DNA of 64,000 nucleotides from Bufo bufo (GCF_905171765.1 NC_053393.1:63891371-63955370); one strand, 5' to 3'; positions 39,980 through 52,140 are shown, numbered from the stretch's first letter. Program-made: numbers and translations. Notes: generated from the sequence alone by a model not told the origin.

Positions 39980-42420
39980 ACATGCAAGTATAAAAATGTC
40001 CTCCTGAAACAAGCAGTTTTGGAGAAATCTTGCTGAAGGAGCTGCCGGACCCGCAGTTCTAAGACAAAACAGGAATAGGTGAATTGTGTTGGTTGCTGGA
40101 ATCTATATTGTAGTCAGATCTTTCAGCATTTTACCAACCCCTCCGTGTTTGACCTACCTGAAATACAAGAACCATACTTATCTGGTCAGGCTATGGACTG
40201 GGGTCATTGAAATTGTCATGACAGGTTAGCTACGCCCACCGGAGTGGTGGAAAGATCCAAAGCAAAACTTTTTCTCATTAAACCCAAAAAGTTGCAAAGC
40301 CATTTTTGAAGCCAGAACTTTGGAGAGCAGGCCGGGGCGGTTTAAGGGCTTATGCACACCAACGTATTTTCGCTCCGTGTCCGTTCCGTTTTTATTTTTT
40401 TTGAGGACCCGTTCATGTCAATGGGTCCCCCAAAAAATAAAATAAAAAGTTATTCCGTGTGCATTTTGTATGTCAGTTCCGACAAGGATAGGACTGTTCT
40501 ATTAGTGGCCTGACAGCGAGTACCCTGGTGACGGCACATGAGTGGGAGCAGCGCTGGAATAAGCGGCCCCGAGGACTGAGCAGTACAGATGGGGCAGAGG
40601 ACGCGCGGCTTCACCGACCTCTGCTCCGATAAATGAGAGTCAACAAGTGCGCTGCCGGCAGACATCCCGGTGACATGTTAGTCAGAGGTATTACCAAAAC
40701 CCCTTAGACTAGGGGGGGTCATATACAGTCTGAAACACCAGTCTGCGCGGCCCCCTAACCATCTGGACACTGACATCGGGGTCTTTTGGCTGCTCACGTG
40801 TATTTTCCATGTGGCAAAGAGGATTGATGTGTAGTACGGGGGCAGGGACTGGAGGGATCGGGCTGTGTTTTTTGTAGAGTGATCTATAGTTTTATTTTGG
40901 AGTGTGTATGACATGTCCTTTTTATTAAAAAAAAATAAAAAATTTTTTACAGCACTCTCCGTACAGGATAAATATTGATATTTTAATAGTAAGATTTTGC
41001 GATGAGTTAACACCTGTGATCTTTATTTCATTATTGTTTATATTTAATATGGGGGAGGAGATTGAATTTGTATGTTTTTTAGCTTATAGTTATTCTAAGC
41101 CGGCTTCTCCCATAGACTGCAATGATGTAACACTGCAGCCTATGGGAGATTCACTGTGGTCCTATTATGGAACCATCGGCGTGGAGGCCGGGGGCTGCCT
41201 AAGCAATGGAAAGGCCTAAGCAGGGGAGCTGTAGTGCAGCGCTCCCGGGGAGAGACCGCCAAGATGACCATGGCACCTGGGGGGGTAAAAGGGGCTTTCT
41301 GATGATCCCGGGGAAGCCCACACATCAGCTGTTTGATGAGGCAAAGGAAAGGTCAATATATAATGTCCACGATCGGCATCATTGCTTTATGTACACAGCA
41401 GGGTTGTCAACTGTTCACAAATTTCTGGACAGTCCGCAAATATAGGCGATTTTTCCCCTGTGTACGTGATTATTATTTTTTTTGAGGCTGGAGGTACTTT
41501 ACTAGATTATTTTGCTGGTAATCGGTGTCATATTACAGCTCGGAGTAAATGCTGGTAATGAGTTCCTATCAGTACACCGAGCTACAGACCTGGATTACTT
41601 AGTCATTACGGTTTTCCCATTTGTTTATACATAGGGTTGGCTGTCCATAATTTTGGGATAAGTTGTCCAGAAAAAAAATATATATTTAAATTCTGCCCGG
41701 TGGCACCTTCCCGACTTCTTAGCGGGCTCCATGTTTGGTCGGGCAGTGAAGACACACTGTACTGCGCAAGCGCTGAAGTCCTAAGATTTCAGGGCCAGTC
41801 GTGTCAGTCAAAGCAAAGGGGGGGGGGGGGGGGCGCAGCAGCACAGGAAATGGAGCCTCTGGGTGCAACTGCACCGCCCTCATTACACCAAGAAGCTAAT
41901 GTACATATTATAAGACCCTGCGACCACCTGTGGAGCGTTACATTCTTCAGACACCTCGCAAGTCAACGGGACTGCGGCGGACACGTGTGGAGACCACGTC
42001 AGGGTCAAATGCGAGCCCTCCGTCCATAACGTAACGTTTTCTATCCAGCAGGACGTCCGCACATGCTGGGAGTTGTAGTTCTAAAGCAGGCGGCCACCAA
42101 TGACCTATACATCAGCTAGTCTGTAACCCCCACAGTAAATCCACCTATAAACCGCTCTCCACTGACTCCAATGGGATACTGGCCGCACGTCACAACGCTG
42201 GAGTCTTCCAAAAATAAGCATCAGGAGAAGAAGAAAAAAACCACAGCATCTCATTTCTGGCCGAGGAGAGCAGCACATACGGGTGACAGGTCAGGCGGCA
42301 TATCCAGAGCAGAAATCAGACTTCTGCTCCCTGTTATCAGGCCCTGCCGCCATGATCTCCGATATGTCACTGCTCAGTATAGTCGGCGACACTGGGTGCA
42401 GGGTCCCTTTAAGTAGAACA
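39980..42420. other. RAD21 intron 1 remainder
   Basis: No second gene recognised. Contains a partial MITE near 40345-40500 (TTATGCACACCAACGTATT), a poly(G) run at 41818-41834 and a fragment of the CTGGGAGTTGTAGTT hairpin family at 42066. Confidence 0.5.
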
Positions 42421-42429
42421 AGCCCGGGC

Positions 42430-43020
42430 CTGTCCCCCCACCACAGGAGCAGCCACAGGTGGCAGAAGACAGTGCGGCCTCCAGTCCCCGGCCTTGCCCG
42501 GCCAGTATCCCCACATACGTAACGGACAGGCCGGAGGCGGCTCGTAGAAGAAGCCGAGGATGCGAGCGCGGCCTCCTCCGCCTGCCGACAGCCCGCCATA
42601 TTAGAAATCCGCCCCGGGGAGGACTCCGAACCTAAGGCCGCGCCTATATCCCACGAACCGCCGCGCCCCGGACACCCGCGCAGACACTTACCGCCGTGTG
42701 CTGGCCTCCGGTCTCCACTGAGGCGGCCGCCGCTCGCTTTTAGCCTCCCTTTCCGCCTCTCCGCCGCTGCCAGGTCCTCACTCAAACAAACAAGATGGCG
42801 GCCGCGCCCCTTCCTGCCGCCCAAACAGCGCGTTCAAATCCGCAGGATGTTTACTGATGAAATAACACAGGGAGCGAACGTCACCATAGAGAGGGGGAGT
42901 GGAGCGGGCCAGAGCGCCGGCGTGCGCGTGACGTAGAGGGGGAGGGCGGGGTTACGGCGTAGAGATGCCGCCATCTTGGTGCAGGGAAGAAAAACCGAAG
43001 AGCTTGGGTGCTGTTTTAGA
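42430..43020. promoter_or_regulatory. CpG-island promoter of RAD21
   Basis: The stretch is rich in CG dinucleotides and GC boxes, in sharp contrast to the AT-rich flanks. It carries YY1-type motifs in both orientations: minus strand at 42792-42802 and plus strand at 42967-42977. Housekeeping promoters commonly have a YY1 site just downstream of the start, so the first fits RAD21; the second could serve divergent transcription. No TATA box was seen. Confidence 0.75.
42692..42840 (-). other. RAD21: RAD21 non-coding exon 1 (5' UTR), approximate start
   Basis: A strong donor (GTAAGTG on the minus strand) begins at 42691 inside the CpG island. The sequence above it is GC-rich without an ATG that opens the RAD21 frame. 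The coding ATG lies about 3.8 kb further on, after an acceptor at 38897-38898, as in other vertebrate RAD21 genes where exon 1 is untranslated. A YY1-type motif (minus strand GCCGCCATCTT, 42792-42802) suggests transcription starts close to 42800-42840; the exact start is inferred. Confidence 0.7.
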
Positions 43021-43744
43021 GTTACGGCTTTTGATTATTAAACGTTAAAGTGATAATTATTAGATGATGCCGGTTATTATGAGGGGGGGGGCAATCGTTC
43101 ACTTCAATGGGCGTGTGGGAAAGTGTGCGTGGGGGTAAATGGAAGTGGGCGTGGTTTCAAGTGAGGCTGACTAAATATGGTTATAGTGTGCACAGTGCCC
43201 TGTCCGAAAGAAGCAGAAGAACAGGAGGTTCCTTATGATGTGCTAACTGAAAGGATGACGAAATTGCAAGCCTAACTTACAATTAGGCCACGGCCTAACT
43301 TACGGTCTTGCCATGATCACAGCATCACGGCAAGAACGTAAGTTAGGCCCGGGCCGGCGTATGCGCACAGTAAACTGTGATGCCCCGGCCAGACTGTGGT
43401 CATTCAATGCGCACGTGCCGATATCGTGGTCATCGGCGCATGCGCGGGATTACGGACAGTAGGAGGAAGGATAGAGAAGAGACCAAGGGCGGGCAGACGC
43501 GGCGGATGGGCGGGCAGAAGCGGTGGAGGGGGAGTGGGTTGGTAAGAAAATGACCCAGGGGCCGGGGCACCGGCCGTTGTAAGGCCGCCCCTGGGCACCT
43601 TCACAGCCTAATTTGCATACGGAATAAAAGTGTTTTTCGGACGAACGATGCTAGCAGGGAACTAACGGTAAGAACAGTTTTAATAGGGGGGATGCCGTGG
43701 ACATAAGTCTGTTAATAGGGTCAATCGGCGTGAAAGACTCCCTT
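43021..43744. other. Upstream of the RAD21 CpG island, no gene seen
   Basis: A hairpin near 43265-43350 repeats GCCTAACTTAC and its inverse around a CGGCAAGA(A)CG pair; the rest is GC-moderate without recognised exons. Confidence 0.4.
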
Positions 43745-44122
43745 TAATTTTCAATGTAAATTTGTTTTCCCTTAGTCCTAACAGCAGCACAAGTTAGGGT
43801 TTCCTCCCCTGTGAAGCCGGTCAGGACAGGCGGAATTTTCTGTTGAAAAAAGAAAATTACTGCCAATTATAATTAATTAATTATTAAACCCACCCCTATA
43901 TAGGACTCCCCGCCCTGGCAGGAGGTGCTTTTTTTTTAGCAAGTAGAAATAGTAACCCAGAGAGGGTGGGAAATTTGTGTGCTGCTGTTAGGACTAAGGG
44001 AAAACAAATTTACATTAAAAATTAACGCTTCCCTGTCGTCCTAACCAGCCGCACAAGTGGGGACTTAGCAAGGAGTATAGCACACAAATTGGGAGGGCCC
44101 CCATTTTAATTTTTTTTTTTTT

Positions 44123-45386
44123 TTAAGAGAGAGCGGCACTTAGAATAGACTGTCCAAAGGCCACTCCCTCAGACCGTCTAGAGTCTAGACGATAATGTCT
44201 AATAAAGGTGCTCTGGGATCTCCAGGAAGCGGCAGCACAGATCTGGTCTAGCGGAATCAGCTTCTTTTCGGCATAGAAAGTGGAGACTGGCCTGGTGTAA
44301 TGGGCAGTCACAAAGGATGGAGAAGCCAAATCCTGAGATAGGAAAGCTACCCGGATAGCCTCCTTTACCCACCTGCTCAAAGAAGGTTTAGACTAGAGGC
44401 TTTAAGACCCTTGTTTTTACCGGCATATGATAAAAGGAAATTTCCAGATCTTCTGAAGCCCACAGTTCTGTCCAGATAAATTCTTAGGATTCTAGGGATG
44501 TCCAAGGTATGCAACATTTCTTCTTCTGGAGATGATTGGGAAGGACAGAAGACTGGTAAATATATTGTCTGGTTGGTATTCCTGAAAGACGGAACTTTTG
44601 TCACAAAGGTCGGAAGCAATCTTAGAAGGACCTTGCCCTCAAGAAACAATATATATGACTCAGAGGCCCCCAGGGCCTGAAGTTCTCCAATCCTTTTGGC
44701 CGAGGTAATGGCCAACAGAAATGTGACCTTTGGGGACAAAAACCTAAGGTCAACACTTTCCAAAGGTTCAAATGGGGAAGAACATAACCCCTTTAGAACA
44801 ATAGATAAATCCCAATCAGGGATTGATCTCAGGATGCTAGGTTTAAGTCTCAGCTCCTTTAAGGAACTTCCTGATTAGGGGGTCTTGAGAAAGAGATCTG
44901 CTAAGAGATATGGACTCTGAGTGTAGATGGGCTTAGACCCTTGTCCAGACCACCTTGAGGAAACTGTAAAATAGCTGAAAGAGGAGGATCTGAGGCTACT
45001 ACCTCTTTATCAGCACACCATTGAAGGAAGATCTTGTTTATCCTGGAATACTTCTTATTTATAGACTCCGCCTGGGGGTGTGAAATTGTTCTCAAAACCT
45101 CTGCTGAAAGCCCTCTAGCTTCTAGTTGGGACCTGTCAATCTCCAGGCTGTCAGACTGAGTCTCCTCAGATCTAGGCAGGAACCTGTGTCCTGATACACT
45201 AGGTCCTGTGTTAGGGGAAGTCTCCAATATACACCCTGACTCATCTGCATGAACTGGGTGAACCAAGACCTCTTTGGCCAGAATGGAATGATGGTGATCA
45301 CTGAGGTCTGGTCTTGCTTGATTTTTATCAATACTCTTGGTATCATGGAAATTGGAGGGAATACATAAGCCAGCCGGAACCTCCAT
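44123..45386 (-). pseudogene. DIRS tyrosine recombinase
   Basis: SINKKYSRINKIFLQWCADK and GLDKGLSPSTLRVHIS form the N-terminal core. AKRIGELQALGASE gives the catalytic arginine. TAHYTRP, WRSQSTFIRHYRLD follow, the tyrosine nucleophile lying at 44194-44192. Frameshifts near 44900 and 44378 break it. Confidence 0.85.
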
Positions 45387-45425
45387 GTTATGGACAGAGC
45401 GTCTATCGCTACAGGATTGTCCTCC

Positions 45426-45794
45426 TTATAAAGGGAGCAGAACCTGTTCACCTTGGCGTTTAGTCGAGTTGCCATCAAGTCGATCTCTGGAGTTCCCCAG
45501 CGCTGGTGAAGATGCCCTTGTCCACTCGCCTGGAACTGGAAGGCCTCGACTCAGGCGATCTGCAACTATGTTGAGAGCTCCCCTGATATGAACCGCTGTT
45601 AGATGGGATAGGTTGGCCTCTGCCCAGGAAAGAATTAAACTCACTTCTCTGAGGAGTAGTTGGGATCTTGTGCCTCCCTGTCTGTTGATATAGACGACTA
45701 ATGTCGTATTGTCGGTACGAACTCTCACCGCCCTGTTGCGGAAAAGAGGAGCAAAGTGACTGAGAGCTAGATGGACTGCTCTCAACTCTCTCAT
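45426..45794 (-). pseudogene. DIRS RNase H region
   Basis: MRELRAVHLALSHFAPLFRN, VRTDNTTLVVYINRQGGTRS and HIRGALNIVADRLSR are the late RNase H blocks (E, D and the H..AD motif). Separated from RT by a frameshift. Confidence 0.85.
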
Positions 45795-46261
45795 ATTGGA
45801 TAAGGGAAGTTTCTCTTGAGGACTCTAAGTACCTTGTACTGGATTCTCTTCCAGATGGGCTCCCCAACCTAGAAGGGAGGCATCCGTGGTCAATGTGATC
45901 CAACAAGGTTGAGTCAAGGACTCCCATCTGATAGGTTCTTCCACCACCTGAGTGAAGAACGGACTTCGGTGAACAGGGAGTGCGTCCTGTTCAAACCCCT
46001 GGAATTGCGATTCCAAACCGCTAACACTTCCTCTTGGAGGGGACGTAGATGCCACAAGGCCCAAGGAACTGCCTCTGCAGACGCTGACATGTGGCCTAAC
46101 ATCTTCATAAGAGTTCTGATCGAAACTCGTCTGGGTACCAGAAGGAACTCCGCTGCTCTTATTACATGATCTTTCCTCTCCGGAGAAAGAGTCATGTGAT
46201 CGGAATTGATCACAAAACCCAGAAATTTCCTTGTGGTGGAAGGAAGAATTTCTGACTTGTC

Positions 46262-46807
46262 TCAATTTATAAGCCAGCCTAGGCGTTGAAGAGTTTGAAG
46301 AGTCAGCTGAAGATGAGATTGCAAGATGTCTAGAGTGGCGGTTTTTAGAAGCCAGTCGTCTAAGTATGGGACGATCTCTAGTCCCTGAAGCCTGAGCTGG
46401 GCAACAACCGGAGCCACAACCTTGGTGAAGGTGTGGGGCGCGGAGGAGATGCCAAAGGGTAGTACAGCAAACTGGTAGTGCTTCACCACACCTTTTATGG
46501 ATACAGCAACTCTCAGATACCTTTTGTGTGCTGGATGGATGGGAACATGAAGGTACGCGTCCTTCAGATCTATGGTGACCATAAGGTCTCCGGGATTCAG
46601 AATATTCATTAGTGAGCGTATGGTCTCCATCTGGAAGCGCTTTTGCCTGATAAAGCAATTCAGATAGCGTAGGTTGATAATCATACGCCAATCGCCCGAC
46701 GGCTTTGGGACAAGAAAAATCGGGGAATAGACCCCTTGACCCCGTTTGCGAGGAGGGACCTCCTCTAGAGTTCTCTTTTGGACGTACTGGAGAACGGAGT
46801 CCTCCAA
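46262..46807 (-). pseudogene. DIRS reverse transcriptase
   Basis: Reads GVYSPIFLVPKPSGDWRMII, MVTIDLKDAYLHVPIHPAHK, FAVLPFGISSAPHTFTKVVA and VPYLDDWLL (YLDD at 46366-46355). All core RT motifs are intact over 181 codons; RNase H continues in other frames (TTDASLLGWGAHLE near 45870). Confidence 0.9.
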
Positions 46808-47038
46808 GACTAGCTGCTTGTCCTTGCTGCTTTTGTCAGGATAAACTTCTCCTGAGGGGGGAAAATAAACTCAATCTTGTACCCGGATGTCACTACATCC
46901 AAAAACCAGGGATCTTGAAGCCAAAAATTCCTGAACAAAATTAAACGTGCTCTGACTGGAGGAGGATTGGGGAATAGCGCCACGTGCAGCTGGACTGGAG
47001 GGGGTAGGGGAGGGTGACTTGTAGTAGGCCGATGAGAG

Positions 47039-47690
47039 TCATGGGTCAGCCTTGCGGTCCTTCCCGCGACCTCTACCGCGTCTGTGGCTCTCAGAGCGTC
47101 TTTGGGACCTGGACGAACTCTGATATCTTCCTCCTCTAGCTCTTCCTCGGCCTCGAAAGGCCTGTTGTGGAAAGGACTTCCCTTTCTTGTCAGCCAAGCT
47201 CTCCATCAAGCGATCAAGCTCAGACCCAAACAATCTTCCGGGCTCATAGGGGAGACCACAAAGGTTGAACATTGAGGTGTTGTCTGCCACCTATGGTCTG
47301 AGCCAAAGGGGGCGTCTACTGACTGAAGAAAGAGCCATTGTCTTGGCTGCTAGCTTAAGATGTTTGGGTGCAGCATCGCATAGGAAGTCGATTCCAAGGA
47401 GGAGGATCTTGAATTGGTCCAGGACATCATTTCTGACAATACCAGATTCTAAATTGCATCGGATCCGAAGGACACGGGCGCGGATAAAATTTGCTACCTC
47501 ACTACATGCGATAGCAACTGATGCTGAGGCAGCTGCGGCGGCATAATTGTGCCTAAGGGTGCATTCCGCTCATCTGTCCAGGGGGTCCTGGAGATTACTG
47601 CCATCATCGGATGGCATGAGGGTCCTCTTAGAAAGTTTATATATCGCCATATCGACTTTCAGAGGAGGTATCCAAAGAGCCCTAACACTG
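47039..47690 (-). pseudogene. DIRS Gag-like region
   Basis: ADNTSMFNLCGLPYEPGRLF and GSELDRLMESLADKKGKSF precede a basic arginine/glycine/serine tail (RGRGRARGG...), as in nucleic-acid-binding Gag ends. A stop separates it from the upstream part, visible up to about 47690. Related in pattern to FGPVLDNILEKAADKGF in the other DIRS copy. Confidence 0.65.
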
Positions 47691-47932
47691 TGGTTAGAGG
47701 ATTATGACAACGGGGCCAATCCTCATGCGGCTCCGTGGCACTTCATACTGCACATTCTCCGATTTCTGCCGGCGTATCCTCCAGTAAGTACACGTAGGAT
47801 TAAATCCGACACGTGCGAACATTGTGCGTTGTGAATACCGTCATGCAGTGCTGTAATACTGCCATATAGAGCATTATAGTTCCACTATACCTCGTGTAAG
47901 AAGGTACCTGGAATCATCGTGGATGGAAGGTA

Positions 47933-49268
47933 TGTGTCACCGAGGTTCCTGGCCTCGGTAATGTAAGGCCTCTTTCACACTTGCGTTGTCCGGATCCGGC
48001 GTGTACTCCACTTGCCGGAATTACACGCCGGATCCGGAAAAACACAAGTGTACTAAAAGCATTTGAAGACGGAACCGTCTTCCAAATGCGTTCAGTGTTA
48101 CTATGGCACCCAGGACGCTATTAAAGTCCTGGTTGCCATAGTAGGAGCGGGGAGCGGGGGAGCAGTATACTTACAGTCCGTGCGGCTCCCGGGGCGCTCC
48201 AGAGTGACGTCAGAGCGCCCCATGCTCATGGATGACGTGATCCATGTGATCACATGATCCATGCGCTTGGGGCGCCCTGACGTCACTCTGAAGCGCCCCG
48301 GGAGCCGCACAGACGGTAAGTACACTGCTCCCCCGCTCCCCACTACACTTTAACATGGCTGCCAGGACTTTAGCGTCCCGGCAGCCATGGTAACCACTCT
48401 GAAAAAGCTAAATGTCGGCTCCGGCAATGCGCCGAAACGACGTTTAGCTTAAGGCCGGATCCGGATCAATGCCTTTCAATGGGCATTAATTCCGGATCCG
48501 GCATTGCGGCAAGTGTTCCGGATTTTTGGCCGGAGCAAAAAGCGCAGCATGCTGCGGTATTTTCTCCGGCCAAAAAACGTTCCGTTCCGGAACTGAAGAC
48601 ATCCTGATGCATCCTGAACGGATTTCTCTCCATTCAGAATGCATTAGGATAATCCTGATCAGGATTCTTCCGGCATAGAGCCCCGACGACGGAACTCTAT
48701 GCCGGAAGACAAGAACGCAAGTGTGAAAGAGCCCTAAGAGCCGGTATTTTATGTGTCAGCAGCAGCTATTGCTAATTGACACCTTGAGATTTAGTATGGC
48801 TGTAATTGCTGATCCGGGAAGGCTCTTACTTGGAGTAGTCAAAGTGCTGGGTGGGTGACTACTCCCCATGTTCCAGGCTGGGTTTTGCCAGGCATAAAAA
48901 CCAGCCAGCACTGCCAGGTGTGTGGATTTACCTCCCTCTGACAGTGGAGCTCAGGAGTCTGTGTGCTGTGAACTGAGGTTTGAACTGGGCTGGAGGACTC
49001 AGGCCCCTCAAAAGGCGAACTATGGACTTGATGAGGCTGAACTGCTAACAGGGTGTGAATTAACACCAAGGAGAAAAGGTGACTTTTATTGTTTATGGAC
49101 TTACCTTGTGTGTGAACAAACACCAAGCCACCTGTGGTTTGTGATATACCTTATCTGCATTTTGTTATACACCAATGTGTGAATAAACACCGCTGTCTGA
49201 TTCAAGAACTGTGTACTTTGCCTCTATACTGCATCCGCTAGTCCTAACTACCAGAGCGAATCCCCACA
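47933..49268 (+). mobile_element. LTR (retrotransposon), split by a Harbinger MITE
   Basis: Starts TGTGTCACCGAGGTTCC and ends GAATCCCCACA. Removal of the MITE joins GTAATG-TAAGAGCCGG. TATA-like CATAAAAAC (48893) and AATAAA (49182-49187) have promoter and poly(A) spacing. Flanking 5-mers AGGTA and CTCGC differ, so the partner LTR or one flank is lost; GCCATATAGAGC occurs on both sides (47861, 49272). No internal coding seen. Orientation by the signals. Confidence 0.55.
47967..48734. mobile_element. Harbinger-like MITE (copy B, inverted relative to copy A)
   Basis: TAA at 47964-47966 and 48735-48737; ends GGCCTCTTTCACACTTGCG and inverse. Internal order is the reverse complement of the copy at 13986-14739 with most of its length shared. 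It splits an LTR. Confidence 0.88.
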
Positions 49269-49512
49269 CTCGCCATATAGAGCCTGGTGTGTAATAAAAT
49301 TTGGGACTGCTGTGGTGCGCTCACACAGTTTATACACAGGATTATATGGCGGCAACCGTCTGCAATGTCTGCCGTCTCTCTGGTCGCAGGAGTCAAGTGG
49401 GCAGCAGAGCGCATGTACATGGAAGCTATAACCGTGGGCCCTAAGCAGCCTCTAAAGGGCCCTCAGTGATTACGTAGCTCCTGTCCTACACACTGTGCGG
49501 GGCAAACACCAA

Positions 49513-49688
49513 GGGGGAGATTTATCAAACTGGTGTAAAGTAGAACTGGCTTAGCTGCCCATAGCAACCAATCAGATTCCACCTGTCATTTTCCAAAGTT
49601 GCTCTGAAAAATGAAAGGTGGAATCTGATTGCTATGGGCAATTAAGCCAGTTTTCGTTTACACCAGTTTTGATAAATCTACCCTCCAA
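49513..49688. mobile_element. Short hairpin MITE
   Basis: GGGGGAGATTTATCAAACTG pairs with CAGTTTTGATAAATCTACCC; inner CCCATAGCAACCAATCAGAT with its inverse. Kin of 20808-20956. Confidence 0.75.
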
Positions 49689-49934
49689 GACTTCAGGATT
49701 TTTGACAATAAGAGGGCTTGGAAATGATAGGGAGTCACTATTTAGAGAAAAGGGAGACAAGCCTCCCTAGCATTGCGGGTGACGCTAGGGAGGCTCCTCA
49801 TCGCGGCCTGCTATTGGCTGCTCCCCCCATCACCGGATGTTTTGATGAAATGCAGCAGCGGCCGTGCAGCGAGGAGGTAAGAATAATGTATACGAGGGGC
49901 CCAGGCATTGGGGGGGTCATTATAGGGATTGGAT

Positions 49935-50220
49935 AACCTCCTTAACAGCACCACACTTTCTCCAGTCTCGCAGGTCCGGTTTGATTCTGCCCTGTCCTTT
50001 AAGCCACACATCCAATCCCTCACCTCCACCTGCCACTTTTAACTCAAAAACATCTCTCGTATTTGCCCCTTCCTCGCCCAAGAGTCAACTAAAATGCTAG
50101 TACATGCCCTCGTCATCTCCCGCCTGGATTACTGCAACCTCCTCCTCTGTGGCCTCCCATCCATCACTCTCGCTCTTCTCCAATCTTTCCTCAACTCTGC
50201 TCCCTGGTTAATCCACCTCT
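49935..50220 (+). pseudogene. L2-like LINE reverse transcriptase, upstream piece
   Basis: Frames read FDSALSFKPHIQSLT, FPSPKSQLKCL-type residues, and LVHALVISRLDYCNLLLCGL, the conserved late RT motif of L2/CR1-type elements. Shifts are present. Cut at 50221 by an insert beginning CAGTGGCATACC. Confidence 0.75.
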
Positions 50221-50222
50221 CC

Positions 50223-51276
50223 CAGTGGCATACCTACCATATAGACAGACCACGCAGCTGCTATGGGGCCCGTTAGAAAGAGTGGCCCGAAGTGGAGGAG
50301 AGGCCCCGCCCCCTAATTGCTCCTATCTATCTTTCATAAGCTAAAGGACCTTTGATGATGTCGTCACAGGTCCTGTAAGGGAACTGCACAGTGTAAAGTG
50401 TAGTTCCCAGGTTAGAACAGTGCATCTGCCAGGACCTGTGATGACATCATCTTCAAGATCACAGGTTCTGCAGAATCTACCAAAGGAACTGCACCAAAAA
50501 TGGTGTAGTTCCTAGGTTTGAAAGGTACATCTGCCAGGACCAGTGATGACATCATAACAGGTCCTTCAACCCATAACAGCAATTATTAGAAGTTCACAAT
50601 CAGCTCTGCATTGATCCATACAGACTGGAATGGAGAGGTAAGAGGAGGTCCTCCACTTCTCGTCATTTACCCCCCCTCCATGCCCTGTTTTTACTCATTG
50701 CTCACTCATGTATAATATTTCAGACAGTTACAGTGACCACTACCTCATGTACCTCACCCACAGTGACCATAATGTATAACTGACCACATATTTCTGTAAA
50801 CACTGCATCTACAGTATTATACCTTGTATGCCTCACATCAATACACTGCTCTGTATATATATATATACACTGCATATATTACACAGTATTATAGATGCAA
50901 TATGTACAGATATATAGTATATACAGCAGTGTACTGATATGTAAGGTACGAGGTATAATAGATGCAGTGTGTACAGATATATAGTATATACAGCATATAC
51001 AGCGTGTCCCTTGCTGCAGCGCTGGCCAATCGCAGCGCACAGCTCATAGCCTGGCTATGAGCTGTGCGCTGCGATTGGCCAGCGCTGCAGCAAGGGACAC
51101 GCCTCATACAAGAAATCACTCCAGTACAGCAGAGGGAGCGCAGACAGCGGAGCCTATACCAGGCGAACGGAGCGGCGCCCAGACATACTAGTAAGTGCAG
51201 GGGGACCCCTGGGCGCCGCTCTGCCCACTGATATAGTTCGTTTTTAGTTTCTAGAGTAGTGAAAGGTCCTCTTTAA
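50223..51276. mobile_element. Insert within the LINE: hAT-like terminus plus MITE half
   Basis: The left begins CAGTGGCATACCTACCATAT, a hAT-like terminus also at 54266. The right contains a hairpin of TTGCTGCAGCGCTGGCCAAT and its inverse (51014-51097). This ends AGGTCCTCTTTAA with TTAA at 51273-51276, kin of 32996-33436. Microsatellite-like TATA runs lie near 50850-51000. Confidence 0.5.
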
Positions 51277-51784
51277 AATACTAACAATTACAATGGGCTG
51301 CCCCCCAGCATTTAGAAATGCCGAGTAGTGATGCGGCCTTAATAATTTGGGTCACAGTGCTCCTACCTGGATACTGTAGCTCCCTGGGGTTAGGCTCCAT
51401 AGCAACAAAGGAGATGTAGTTGATGGAACAAGTAGAGTCCAGACTTGATAAAGTTCAATGGTTTTTACTTGAATAAACTTGCAATAAACTTGTGTCATCC
51501 AAACAATATGTGATCTTTCACTTGGCTCGAGCAGGCTAAACTGGCAGGTAAACTTGAATACTTTGCTTTATCTCTCTGCTGCTGTGCTGATCTCTGGCTT
51601 CAGTCTGGTTCCTATCAGTTTCCGTTACTGTTTTTTTATGAGAGTGAGGTATCCTGTGACCTGTTTTGCTGAGTAGGGTGTCTTTGACACCATTTTCCCA
51701 ATCAGAGGTACTGAGTACTTTTATATATCAGGAATGGGCTGCTCTCTGAGCTACTTTCCCAAAGTTCCTGCAGCAGTGAGGGGA
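51277..51784. other. No gene seen
   Basis: Unclassified, possibly LTR-like (CAATAAACTTG at 51480-51492). No coding frame recognised. Confidence 0.3.
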
Positions 51785-52140
51785 AAATGCTCCCTCACCG
51801 CAGCATGCTGCTTCACTCTTTCACTCCAACTCTCTCACTCTTACATCTGACCTACTTTCTAGATACATCCCCACCCATAATCTCCAATCCTCATAGGAAC
51901 TACCTCTCTTTTCTCCTCTTGTCTGTTCCTCACATAATCATCTACAAGATTTCTCATTTGCATTCCTCATACTCTGGAACTTACTACCCCAACACATCAG
52001 GATCTCCCCAACATCCAACCCTTCAAAAGTGACCTGAAAACCCACCTCTTCAGGAAAGCCTACCACCTGCAATAAGCATGCTACCACACAACCAGGCGAG
52101 CAGCCTTTACCTTCACCTACTGTGTCCTTCGTCTTCCCTT
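51785..52140 (+). pseudogene. L2-like LINE, 3' end
   Basis: Reads PNIQPFKSDLKTHLFRKAYH after a LICIPHTLELTT stretch, the C-terminal end of L2-type ORF2. Continues the 49935-50220 fragment across about 1.56 kb of inserted sequence. Confidence 0.65.

Larger units (their letters stand above)
43745..47690 (-). mobile_element. DIRS-like retroelement with RT, RNase H and tyrosine recombinase
   Basis: DIRS elements integrate by a tyrosine recombinase instead of an integrase and lack target duplications. Minus-strand order: Gag-like (about 47690-47039), RT (46807-46262), RNase H (45794-45426), tyrosine recombinase (45386-44123). At the 3' side an inverted pair around CCCTTAGTCCTAACAGCAGC (43773-43792 and 43983-44003) fits the terminal repeat and internal complementary region of the group. 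Frames are broken in several places, so it is a decayed but well-preserved copy. It ends towards an LTR on the upstream side. Confidence 0.88.

Noticed and set aside
42291..42824. 177-codon minus-strand frame over the CpG island
   Set aside because: GC-rich sequence lacks stops by chance; it overlaps exon 1 and its donor and has no recognisable domain.
47861..49283. GCCATATAGAGC on both sides of the LTR as a target duplication
   Set aside because: Twelve bases is too long for an LTR insertion, and 60 bases separate the left copy from the LTR edge; kept only as a note.
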